In this document: positions 6,256 to 13,706 of the stretch, piece by piece | Position numbering within the stretch: position 1 is the stretch's first letter | Layout of the letters: the number at the start of each line of letters is the position of its first letter | DNA from: DASQFD01 sp035633255 | GTDB lineage: Bacteria > Actinomycetota > Actinomycetes > Actinomycetales > Dermatophilaceae | NCBI GenBank assembly: GCA_035633255.1 | Contig: DASQFD010000111.1 | Coordinates: 1-16,909, forward strand | DNA length: 16,909 nt | Direction of reading: 5' to 3' | Notes under the pieces: model-generated | The model's database searches: none | Told to the model about the DNA's origin: nothing | What the model saw: the letters and a program-made list of their open reading frames with translations, nothing else | Translations under genes and position numbers: made by a program

Positions 6256-7401
6256 TCAGGCCTGCTCGGCCGGTGCCGCCTCGGCGGGAACGCCGGCCTC
6301 GGCGCCGACGGCCTCCTCGAGGGCCTCCACCACGGGGGCGTCGACGGCCTCGGCGACCGGTGCTTCGAGGGCGGCCTCGACGGGCGCCTCCGCGGCGACC
6401 GGCTCGGCAGCAGCCGGGCTGGCCTCGACGGCAGGAGCCTCGGCAGCGACCGGCTCGGCAGCAGCCGGGCTGGCCTCGACGGCAGGAGCCTCGGCCGGCG
6501 CCTCGGCAGCGAACGGCTCGGCGGCCGGGCTGGCCTCGACGGCAGGAGCCTCGGCCGGCACCTCCGCAGCGGCCGGCTCCGCCGGGGTCGCCTCTGCGGT
6601 CGGCTCGGCAGCGGCCGGCCCGCCAGCGGTGGCGTCTCCGCCGAGGAGCTCGCGCTCCCACTCCGCGAGCGGCTCGTCACCGGCGACCACGTCGCCGTCG
6701 GGCCGGGCGCCGGAGCGGGAGATCAGGCCCTCGGCGACGGCGTCGGCGATGACGCGGGTCAACAGGCTGACCGAGCGGATGGCGTCGTCGTTGCCGGGGA
6801 TCTTGTAGTCGACCTCGTCGGGGTCGCAGTTGGTGTCGAGGATCGCGATGACCGGGACGCCGAGCTTGCGGGCCTCGTCGACGGCGAGGTGCTCCTTCTT
6901 GGTGTCCACGATCCACACCGCGGACGGCACACGGGCCATGTCGCGGATGCCGCCGAGCGTCTTCTCGAGCTTGTCCTTCTCCCGCTTGAGGATGAGGAGC
7001 TCCTTCTTCGTGCGGCCCGAGCCGGCCACGTCGTCGAAGTCGAGCTCCTCGAGCTCCTTGAGCCGGGTGAGGCGCTTGGAGATGGTCTGGAAGTTGGTGA
7101 GCATGCCGCCGAGCCAGCGGTGGTTGACGTAGGGCATGCCGACCCGCGTCGACTGCTCCGCGATGGGCTCCTGCGCCTGCTTCTTGGTGCCGACGAACAG
7201 GATGGTCCCGCCGTGGGCGACCGTCTCCCTGACGAACTCGTAGGCGTTGTTGATGTACGTCACCGACTGCTGCAGGTCGATGATGTAGATCCCGTTGCGC
7301 TCGGTCATGATGAAGCGCTTCATCTTCGGGTTCCAGCGCCGGGTCTGGTGCCCGAAGTGCACGCCGCTCTCGAGGAGCTGGCGCATGGTGACGACGGCCA
7401 T
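6256..7401 (-). CDS. rpsB: 30S ribosomal protein S2 with a long Ala/Glu/Pro-rich tail
   Basis: Residues 1-250 are a standard S2: MRQLLESGVHFGHQTRRWNP (6-25), FVGTKKQAQ (69-77), YVNHRWLGGMLTNFQT (91-106) and ILDTNCDPDEVDYKIPGNDD (187-206). Residues 255-381 form a low-complexity acidic tail of Ala, Glu, Pro and Val. It contains three copies of EAPAVEASPAA (from 284, 304 and 321). Acidic tails on S2 occur in actinobacteria, but this one adds about a third of the total length. The ATG at 7399-7401 matches the conserved S2 N-terminus; an AAGGA lies 11 nt upstream. It is the first gene of the rpsB-tsf operon. Confidence 0.97.
   Translation of the reverse strand: MAVVTMRQLLESGVHFGHQTRRWNPKMKRFIMTERNGIYIIDLQQSVTYINNAYEFVRETVAHGGTILFVGTKKQAQEPIAEQSTRVGMPYVNHRWLGGMLTNFQTISKRLTRLKELEELDFDDVAGSGRTKKELLILKREKDKLEKTLGGIRDMARVPSAVWIVDTKKEHLAVDEARKLGVPVIAILDTNCDPDEVDYKIPGNDDAIRSVSLLTRVIADAVAEGLISRSGARPDGDVVAGDEPLAEWERELLGGDATAGGPAAAEPTAEATPAEPAAAEVPAEAPAVEASPAAEPFAAEAPAEAPAVEASPAAAEPVAAEAPAVEASPAAAEPVAAEAPVEAALEAPVAEAVDAPVVEALEEAVGAEAGVPAEAAPAEQA
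6384..6558 (-). repeat. Tandem repeats encoding the S2 tail
   Basis: The segment TGGCCTCGAC plus the following GGCAGGAGCCTCGG recurs at 6420, 6471 and 6531 on the plus strand, with spacings of 51 and 60 bp. It encodes the EAPAVEASPAA(A)EP repeats of S2. Spacing is a multiple of three, so the frame is kept. Near-identity at the nucleotide level suggests recent duplication. Confidence 0.75.
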
Positions 7402-7617
7402 GTCGGTGGGTGTCCTTGCTGTGAGGTTGTCAGTTGCGTCGGTGGCTGGGGTCACCTTGCGGAGACCGCCACCTGCCTGGCGCCTCGACGCACCCCGCCG
7501 GGCCCGCTCCTCGACCCGTGAAGGTGCCGAGGGCGGCATACCGGACTGCCGTGGTGCGCCCCGCACTCGGGGAGCTCTCCCGTCGTGCGGTCACGAAGCG
7601 CGCGAAATGGTGGTCAA

Positions 7618-7633
7618 CGTGCGCGGGCGCACG
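7618..7633 (-). other. Hairpin in the rpsB leader
   Basis: A perfect 6-bp stem (CGTGCG/CGCACG) with a 4-nt loop lies upstream of rpsB. If transcription starts near 7640 it would sit at the extreme 5' end of the mRNA, where it could stabilise the message. The 316-bp gap 7402-7717 otherwise contains one copy of GGCATACC (7535-7542) and no gene. Confidence 0.35.
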
Positions 7634-7646
7634 CGGGCCACCGGCC

Positions 7647-7652
7647 ATCCTA
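7647..7652 (-). promoter_or_regulatory. Candidate -10 element of the rpsB promoter
   Basis: The minus strand reads TAGGAT, a good TANNNT match, about 65 nt after the upstream glycosyltransferase gene ends. No convincing -35 hexamer is visible. It would give a leader of about 240 nt for rpsB-tsf. A 12-bp palindrome (7682-7693), CCCGGCGCCGGG, lies between it and the upstream stop and may contribute to termination. Confidence 0.25.
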
Positions 7653-7717
7653 CGGCGTGCCGCGGCCGGCGGAGAAATCGTCCCGGCGCCGGGGCCGGGG
7701 TCCCGGGGCTGGTCGCG

Positions 7718-9142
7718 CTACAGGTCCTTCAGGCGCTGCAGCACCTCGGCCCACTGCACGAGGTGCCGGTCCCCGAGGAACAGGTCGCGGACCCGCGCCC
7801 GCGCCCCGGTGCCCAGGGTTCGCGCGTACTCCTCGTCGCTGAGGACGTCCGCGATCAGACCGGCGAAGGTGCTCAGGTCGTGCGGGTCCTGCACGAGGAG
7901 CCCGCTCTCGCCGTGGACGATCTGGTCGTTGATCCCGCCCACGGCGGACGCCACGACGGGACGGCCCTTCCACATCGGCTCGGTCACGGTGAGGCCGAAA
8001 CCCTCGACGATGCTCTTCTGCACCACGACGCTGGCCCGGCGCTGGAGCGCGTTGACGAGGTGGGCGTTCTCGTCGGTGTCGTCCATGGGCAGGCAGACCA
8101 GGTGGCTGCGCCGCCGCACCTCGTCCGGCAGCGTCCGCCACAGCTCCATGCACTCGGCCAGCACCTCCGCCCCCTCGGGATCGTCGGTCACGCCGTCGGT
8201 GTCGGGCCCCACGAGGAGCACGTGCACGTCCGGCGGCATCGCGTCGATGGCGTCGGTGAAGGCCTTGAGCACCCCGGGCATGTCCTTGAGCCGGTCCCAA
8301 CGGCTGACCTGCATGACGTAGCGGGCCCCGACCGGCACCTTCCCGCCCGTCTGTATCAGGCCCTGGTGTGGACGCACCTCGCCGCTGCTGCCGTCGCGCC
8401 GGATGAAGGTGAGCGAGCCGCTGTCGGGCGGGGTCTCGACCAGCCCGGCGCGCAGGAGCGCCGCGTCGACGTCGGCCGGCGAGAGCTCGGCGTTCTTGGC
8501 CGTGAAGGGGTCCAGGGACGGCGGGATCAGCATGAGCCGGTCCTGCGGCACCCACGACGGTGCGTAGCCCTCGCGCGAGAACACGAACGCCTGCGTCCGC
8601 TCCAGGTGCGGACGCAGGAAGTCCCACGCGAGGTCGGTGACCTCGTCCTGCTCGTCGCGGCCGACGTGGCACCGCCACACCGCGAAGGCCTCGGCGTCCA
8701 GGACGGTGTCCACGAGCCCGGCGGTCTGCGGGTCGTGGAGCAGGACCGCGTCACCGGGCTTGATGTACTTGCGCAGCAACTCGGCGTTGCGCTGCAGCAC
8801 CTCGGTGAAGTGCGCCTGTTGCGCCGGGCCGAGCGGTCCGCCGTCGCCCAGGCTGCCGTGGAGGTGGTTGTGGATCCGCTTGGTGATCGAGAAGAACTCG
8901 GGATCGCCGTCGAGCACGAGCCAGCGCGACTCGATGCCGGCACCGTGCGCGTAGGCGAGCAGCGCGAGCAGCATCTCGGCGACCCCGCCCCCGGTTGCGG
9001 TGGCGTTGACACACCACAGGGTGCGTCCGTCCATGACCTTCTGGACCGCCCCGGCCTCGGTGAGCAGGCGCTCCGCGCGTTCCGGGGAGAGCAGCGCCGC
9101 GAGCCGGTCGAGGGGGATGGGCCCGATCTCCACTTCCTTCAT
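7718..9142 (-). CDS. GT4 glycosyltransferase, trehalose synthase (TreT)-like
   Basis: The 474-residue protein has the GT-B fold layout of TreT/trehalose phosphorylase-type GT4 enzymes, which make trehalose from an NDP-glucose (or glucose-1-phosphate) and glucose. TGGGVAEML (50-58) is the N-terminal donor/acceptor loop. HDPQTAGL (136-143), the WRCH region (156-159) and QVSRWDRLKDMPGVLKAF (278-295) follow. EGFGLTVTEPMWKGRPVVAS (380-399) is the EX7E motif with Glu380 and Glu388. No transmembrane segment is visible, so it is cytoplasmic. The ATG at 9140-9142 has no Shine-Dalgarno sequence; CACAGT lies 6 nt upstream, so a leaderless transcript is possible. It is divergent from the aminotransferase gene. 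The exact donor cannot be read from sequence. Confidence 0.85.
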   Translation of the reverse strand: MKEVEIGPIPLDRLAALLSPERAERLLTEAGAVQKVMDGRTLWCVNATATGGGVAEMLLALLAYAHGAGIESRWLVLDGDPEFFSITKRIHNHLHGSLGDGGPLGPAQQAHFTEVLQRNAELLRKYIKPGDAVLLHDPQTAGLVDTVLDAEAFAVWRCHVGRDEQDEVTDLAWDFLRPHLERTQAFVFSREGYAPSWVPQDRLMLIPPSLDPFTAKNAELSPADVDAALLRAGLVETPPDSGSLTFIRRDGSSGEVRPHQGLIQTGGKVPVGARYVMQVSRWDRLKDMPGVLKAFTDAIDAMPPDVHVLLVGPDTDGVTDDPEGAEVLAECMELWRTLPDEVRRRSHLVCLPMDDTDENAHLVNALQRRASVVVQKSIVEGFGLTVTEPMWKGRPVVASAVGGINDQIVHGESGLLVQDPHDLSTFAGLIADVLSDEEYARTLGTGARARVRDLFLGDRHLVQWAEVLQRLKDL

Positions 9143-9204
9143 GGCGTCACTGTGGCATGTGGGTGCCCCATGACGCGAGCGATCCGTAACGACTCGCGGA
9201 GGGC

Positions 9205-9210
9205 TACCCT
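9205..9210 (+). promoter_or_regulatory. Candidate -10 element for a leaderless aminotransferase mRNA
   Basis: TACCCT lies exactly 7 nt before the GTG at 9218. This is the spacing expected when transcription starts at the initiation codon, common in actinobacteria. No Shine-Dalgarno sequence sits at the right distance from that GTG. The divergent promoter gap also holds an imperfect dyad (about 9156-9172, CATG…CATG). Confidence 0.45.
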
Positions 9211-9217
9211 CGCGGAC

Positions 9218-10372
<1,155 letters not shown>

Positions 10373-10431
10373 CCGCTGCGGCGCTGACCCGCTGACGACC
10401 GCGCTGATGACGCACCGTCAGGTCCGGCGAG

Positions 10432-10452
10432 GCACGGCACGGCGCCCCGTGC
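10432..10452 (+). terminator. Hairpin after the aminotransferase gene
   Basis: Arms GCACGG and CCGTGC flank a 9-nt loop about 60 nt after the stop codon. There is no T-tract. The gap to the next gene (10373-10545) contains nothing else recognisable. Confidence 0.25.
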
Positions 10453-10545
10453 GGCTGTCCCCAGGACGGACCCGGCTCGGCGGTCGTCCACAGGTCGCAT
10501 CCGCGCCGTTTGCCCCGACAACGGCTCAGCGGCAGCGTGACCGCC

Positions 10546-11214
10546 ATGGACGTCCGTGCCGCCACAACCCCCCTCGCCGTGCTGGCGGTTGTCCTCGCCG
10601 GCACCGGCGGTGGTGGCGCGGGCGTCCTCTCGGCGGCGCCCGCCGCCACCGTCGCGGCATCGGTCCCGTCAGCCGCGGCGTCGGTCCCGTCCGCCGCTGC
10701 ACCGGCTTCTCCTGACGCGGCCGCCACCACCGTGTCGGCCTCCTGGGCGAGTACGGCACGACCGGCCGCAACGCCGGCGGCCGCACCGGCCCATGCGTGG
10801 GCCTGGCCGTTGCGTCCGCGGCCGGCCGTCGTGCGCCCGTTCTCCGCTCCGGTGACGCCGTACGGGCCGGGCCATCGCGGGGTCGACCTCGCGGCGTCGG
10901 CCGGGCAACCCGTCCTGGCCGTGGCCGCGGGAGTGGTGACGCACGCCGGGTCGGTGGCGGGACGCGGCACCGTCACGGTCGCGCACCCGTCGGGGCTGCG
11001 GAGCACCTACGAGCCGCTGCGGCCGGAGGTCGCGAGGGGCACGCCGGTGGCGGCCGGCTCGGTGCTGGGCGTCCTCGAGCCGCAGGGCGCGGCCTCGGGG
11101 CACTGCGGACGGGGGACACCGTGCCTCCACCTCGGGGCGCTGCACGGCACGGCATACCTCGACCCGCTCGCCCTGCTGGAGGACCGGCGCGTCATCCTGC
11201 TGCCGCTGCGGTGA
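10546..11214 (+). CDS. Exported M23-family (LytM-like) protein, possibly catalytically degenerate
   Basis: The 222-residue protein starts with an Arg4-containing, hydrophobic signal sequence (about 1-35, Ala-rich cleavage region). A Ser/Ala/Pro-rich linker to about 85 follows, then an M23 domain (about 95-215). GHRGVDLAASAGQPVLAVAAG (from 109) carries the zinc ligands His110 and Asp114. The usual HxH motif is CLH here (Cys193, His195), so the metal-binding His remains but the first, catalytic His is replaced. Function may be peptidoglycan binding or amidase activation rather than hydrolysis. A GTG at 10537 is an alternative start. No strong ribosome-binding site is visible. Genes of this family often sit near rpsB in actinobacteria. 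It is convergent with the DUF2237 gene, 17 bp away. Confidence 0.88.
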   Translation: MDVRAATTPLAVLAVVLAGTGGGGAGVLSAAPAATVAASVPSAAASVPSAAAPASPDAAATTVSASWASTARPAATPAAAPAHAWAWPLRPRPAVVRPFSAPVTPYGPGHRGVDLAASAGQPVLAVAAGVVTHAGSVAGRGTVTVAHPSGLRSTYEPLRPEVARGTPVAAGSVLGVLEPQGAASGHCGRGTPCLHLGALHGTAYLDPLALLEDRRVILLPLR

Positions 11215-11231
11215 GGAGGCGCGGGCCGTCG

Positions 11232-11624
11232 CTAGGGGACGAGGGAGCCGGCGTCCGGCGGCACGTCGACGGCGTGCTGCCGCAGCACCTCCATCGGGAC
11301 GAGCCGCAGCACCGCCTCGTGGGTCGAGGCGAGCACCACCGGAGCCGCCACGCCGTCCCCGTGGGCACGCAGCCAGTTCGCCGCGGTGACACACCACCGG
11401 TCGCCCGCGACCAGGCCGGGGAAGCGGTACAGCGGCACCGGGGTGGACAGGTCGTTGCCGATGGCACGCTGGTGCTGGAGGAACTCCGCGGTGACGACGG
11501 CGCAGACGGTGTGGCTGCCGAGGTCCTCGGGACCGGTGCGGCAGCACCCGTCCCGGAAGAAGCCGGTCAGCGGCTCCGTGCCGCACGGTTCCAGCTCCCC
11601 GCCCAGGACGTTGCGCTCCGTCAC
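11232..11624 (-). CDS. DUF2237 family protein
   Basis: The 130-residue protein matches the conserved small DUF2237 family throughout: NVLGGELEPCGTEPLTGFFR (5-24), DGCCRTGPEDLGSHTVCAVV (25-44), GNDLSTPVP (56-64), FPGLVAGDRWCV (68-79) and APVVLASTHEA (94-104). Five cysteines (14, 27, 28, 41, 78) are in conserved positions, suggesting metal binding or redox chemistry, but the function is unknown. There is no signal peptide. The start is GTG at 11622-11624, matching the family N-terminus. It lies 75 bp downstream of the DUF3152 gene on the same strand. Confidence 0.92.
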   Translation of the reverse strand: MTERNVLGGELEPCGTEPLTGFFRDGCCRTGPEDLGSHTVCAVVTAEFLQHQRAIGNDLSTPVPLYRFPGLVAGDRWCVTAANWLRAHGDGVAAPVVLASTHEAVLRLVPMEVLRQHAVDVPPDAGSLVP

Positions 11625-11635
11625 GGGACCAGCAT

Positions 11636-11649
11636 GGACCGCCCGGTCC
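11636..11649. other. Short inverted repeat between the DUF3152 and DUF2237 genes
   Basis: GGACCG-CC-CGGTCC is a perfect 6-bp inverted repeat just upstream of the DUF2237 start. It could be a small operator or a weak transcript-end hairpin; nothing distinguishes these. Confidence 0.3.
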
Positions 11650-11666
11650 GGGTGCGGCCAACCCGG

Positions 11667-11710
11667 CCCCGTCCGGCTCGGGCGACCGCCCCGTCCGGTT
11701 CAGGCGACCT
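11667..11710. repeat. 22-bp tandem duplication across the DUF3152 stop codon
   Basis: Two adjacent 22-bp units (11667-11688 and 11689-11710) begin CCCCGTCCGG and match except for a few bases. The second unit contains the stop codon (tca, 11700-11702). The outer copy looks like a duplicate of the gene's 3' end. Confidence 0.65.
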
Positions 11711-12764
11711 TCGGGTACGGGTTCGGCCGGCAGCCGTCCAGCCGCAGGGTCTGCTGCAGCATGATCGGCGCCGGTGCGCCCCGGCGGGGGCACGACGCGT
11801 GGCCATGTCCGAGGCCATGGCCCACCTCGTGGTTCACCAGGTACACCCGGTAGGCCGCAAGGTCGCGTCCGTAGAACCGCACCCCGGTCAGCCAGCGGCG
11901 CGTGTTCAGGACGGCGCGCCCGCCGTGCCAGCACGACGTCTGCCCGTTGGTCCTCAGCGGCCGGCACAGGCGGTCGACGGTCGGCGGGCTGGCCATCGTG
12001 ACCCGGACGTCCACGCCACCCTTGCGGTAGGCCGCCTCGGACACGGGACGGAAGCGCACCCGGTCCGTGCCCTGCCAGCCGCGCCGGTCACCGAGGGCGG
12101 CCGCGACGGCGGCCGCCGTCGCCGCGACGTCGAGCCGGGTGCCGCCCTCGACCTCGAGCGCCACCCGGACGGTGCGGGCTCCTCGGGGCGCCGTGTCCGC
12201 GATCGCCGGCAGCGCGACGTAGCGCAGGCGGCCGCTCCCCCGCTCGACGACCGGCGGCTCCGACGGCGGGGCGATCGGTCCGGCGGTCGCTCTGGCGATC
12301 GGTCCGGCGGTCGCTCTGGCGGCCGGTGCGGGGACGGCCAGGAACGCTGCCCCGGCCCTCGCCGTGGCGGCCGGCGCAGCGGCCGGGGCCGGGGCGGTCG
12401 TCCCCCCGGCCTTCGCGCCGTCGGAGCCCCATCCGGCGCCGTCGAGGGCCACGAGGAGGGCCAGGACCAGGACGAGCGACGCGACGACGGTTCGGCGGCG
12501 GCGCACCGCCCGGCTGGGCCCATCCGGCTCGTGAGGAGAGGGCTGCCCACCTCCGTCCGATCCCGCGGCCGGCCGCGGGATCGGACGTCTCATCGGACGT
12601 CTCATCGGACGCCTCATCGACCGCGGCATCGAACGCGGCGTCGAACGCGGCAGCGGACGCGGGATCGCGGGCCGCTGGCCCGCGTCGGCGCCCGGCGGTC
12701 CCTCCGGCGGTGGGGTGGACGGGTGCCGGGAGACCCACCCCGGCACCTCGAGGTGCTCAGGCAC
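11700..12764 (-). CDS. Membrane-anchored DUF3152 protein, putative zinc metalloprotease
   Basis: From GTG 12764 the product is 354 residues: a Pro/Arg-rich low-complexity start (1-86), RRRR (88-91), a hydrophobic segment (about 92-110, VVASLVLVLALLVALDG), an Ala/Pro/Gly linker (to about 175) and a DUF3152 domain (about 178-352). The domain carries HEVGHGLGHGH (312-322), a full HExxHxxGxxH zinc motif, followed by PIMLQQ (Met335), which may be a Met-turn. Cysteines 267, 278, 325 and 345 may pair outside the cell. The GTG at 12764 overlaps the xerC stop. However, the first 86 codons span a minisatellite and a palindrome, and GTG 12506 (starting just before RRRR, 268 residues) is an equally reasonable start. 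Substrate unknown. Confidence 0.87.
   Translation of the reverse strand: MPEHLEVPGWVSRHPSTPPPEGPPGADAGQRPAIPRPLPRSTPRSMPRSMRRPMRRPMRRPIPRPAAGSDGGGQPSPHEPDGPSRAVRRRRTVVASLVLVLALLVALDGAGWGSDGAKAGGTTAPAPAAAPAATARAGAAFLAVPAPAARATAGPIARATAGPIAPPSEPPVVERGSGRLRYVALPAIADTAPRGARTVRVALEVEGGTRLDVAATAAAVAAALGDRRGWQGTDRVRFRPVSEAAYRKGGVDVRVTMASPPTVDRLCRPLRTNGQTSCWHGGRAVLNTRRWLTGVRFYGRDLAAYRVYLVNHEVGHGLGHGHASCPRRGAPAPIMLQQTLRLDGCRPNPYPKVA
12270..12317 (-). repeat. Perfect 24-bp tandem duplication in the DUF3152 linker
   Basis: Two identical 24-bp units (12270-12293, 12294-12317) encode the repeated linker peptide ARATAGPI. The duplication is in frame and recent enough to be identical. Confidence 0.8.
12554..12587. 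repeat. 34-bp perfect palindrome
   Basis: The 17 bases 12554-12570 are the exact reverse complement of 12571-12587, with no spacer; the centre is GCGGCCGGCCGC. It lies near the 5' end of the DUF3152 frame, immediately next to the 12-bp minisatellite. It could extrude as a cruciform or form a strong mRNA hairpin. Confidence 0.9.
12579..12662. repeat. 12-bp minisatellite, seven units
   Basis: Seven consecutive 12-bp units start at 12579, 12591, 12603, 12615, 12627, 12639 and 12651. They range from GATCGGACGTCT and CATCGGACGTCT to CATCGAACGCGG and CAGCGGACGCGG. In the DUF3152 frame they encode degenerate RRPM/PRSM tetrapeptides. In another minus-strand frame they read AAFDAAVDEASDETSDETSD, which looks more protein-like. 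Confidence 0.85.
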
Positions 12765-13674
12765 GAGGGTGCGCCCTGGCGAAGGAGGACCGGAGGCGCT
12801 CGACGGAGACATGGGTGTAGATCTGGGTGGTCGCCAGCGACGCGTGGCCGAGCAGCTCCTGGACGAGGCGCAGGTCGGCCCCACCCTCGAGGAGGTGCGT
12901 CGCCGCGGAGTGCCGCAGGCCGTGGGGGCCCAGGTCGGGGGCGTCGGGCACGTGCTCGAGCACCGCGTGGACGACGGTGCGCACCTGGCGCTGGTCCAGT
13001 CGCCGACCGCGGCGGCCCAGGAAAAGGGCCGGGCCGCTGCCGGGCACCGCCAGGGCCGGCCGGCCACGGGCGAGCCAGTCGTCCAGTGCCCGGCGCGCGG
13101 GGGCGCCGAAGGGCACGACCCGCTCCTTGTCCCCCTTGCCGACGACGCGTGCGACGTCCCGTGACCGGTCGACGTCGTCCACGTCGAGGGCGACCAGCTC
13201 GCCCACCCGGACGCCGGTGGCGTAGAGCAGCTCCAGGACCGCCCGGTCGCGCAGCCCGACCGGCTCCCCGTCGTCGGAGGCGACGGCAGCGACGTCGAGC
13301 AGCGCGGCGGCGTCCCGCTGGCCGAGCACCGGCGGCAGCCTGCGCCCCCGTCGCGGGGCGACCAGCCGGAGCGACGGGTCGCTCGGGACCCGCCCGGTGC
13401 GGGCCGCCCAGCCGAAGAACGTGCGGAGAGCGGCCGCTCGGCGACCGAGCGTGGCCCGAGCGGCCTCCGCCGCGGCCAGCTCCCCCAGCCACGCCCGCAG
13501 GTCGGCCAGCCGCACGTCCTCGAGACGGACCTGGCCGCCGGCGTGCGCATCCAGCGATGCCAGGAACGTGCGCACGTCGCCGAGGTAGGCCCGCACGGTG
13601 TGCACCGAGCGCCCTCGCTCAGCCGCGAGGTGCCGCTGGAAGGCGGCGAGCACCTCGACACGCTGGTCGCTCAC
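12757..13674 (-). CDS. xerC: Tyrosine recombinase XerC
   Basis: With XerD, XerC resolves chromosome dimers at dif during cell division. The 305-residue protein has the SAM-like core-binding domain (about 1-95) and the catalytic domain with all expected residues: Arg156 (ATGVRVGEL), Lys180 (VGKGDKER), His251 and Arg254 (HGLRHSAATHLLEGG), His277 (LLGHASLATTQ) and nucleophile Tyr286 (QIYTHV). The GTG at 13672-13674 gives the usual short N-terminus and lies 32 bp after the dprA stop. The dprA-xerC order on the rpsB side is typical of actinobacteria. Its stop overlaps the possible GTG of the DUF3152 gene. No sign that it belongs to a mobile element. Confidence 0.95.
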   Translation of the reverse strand: MSDQRVEVLAAFQRHLAAERGRSVHTVRAYLGDVRTFLASLDAHAGGQVRLEDVRLADLRAWLGELAAAEAARATLGRRAAALRTFFGWAARTGRVPSDPSLRLVAPRRGRRLPPVLGQRDAAALLDVAAVASDDGEPVGLRDRAVLELLYATGVRVGELVALDVDDVDRSRDVARVVGKGDKERVVPFGAPARRALDDWLARGRPALAVPGSGPALFLGRRGRRLDQRQVRTVVHAVLEHVPDAPDLGPHGLRHSAATHLLEGGADLRLVQELLGHASLATTQIYTHVSVERLRSSFARAHPRA

Positions 13675-13706
13675 GATCCCAGCGTTCCACAGCGGACCCC
13701 CACGGC

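Noticed and set aside
7295..9217. Plus-strand open frame upstream of and in frame with the aminotransferase
   Set aside because: It is antisense to rpsB and the GT4 gene; aminotransferase similarity begins only at about 9218.
12579..12662. CRISPR array
   Set aside because: Units are 12 bp, contiguous and without spacers.
12088..12738. Alternative-frame protein with the AAFDAAVDEASDETSDETSD segment
   Set aside because: Only the repeat part looks protein-like; downstream it becomes Arg/Pro-rich shadow of DUF3152. Kept as a frame question, not a gene.
12757..13674. xerC as integrase of a mobile element
   Set aside because: It lies in the normal actinobacterial dprA-xerC position with native composition and is separated from the acquired segment by intact dprA.
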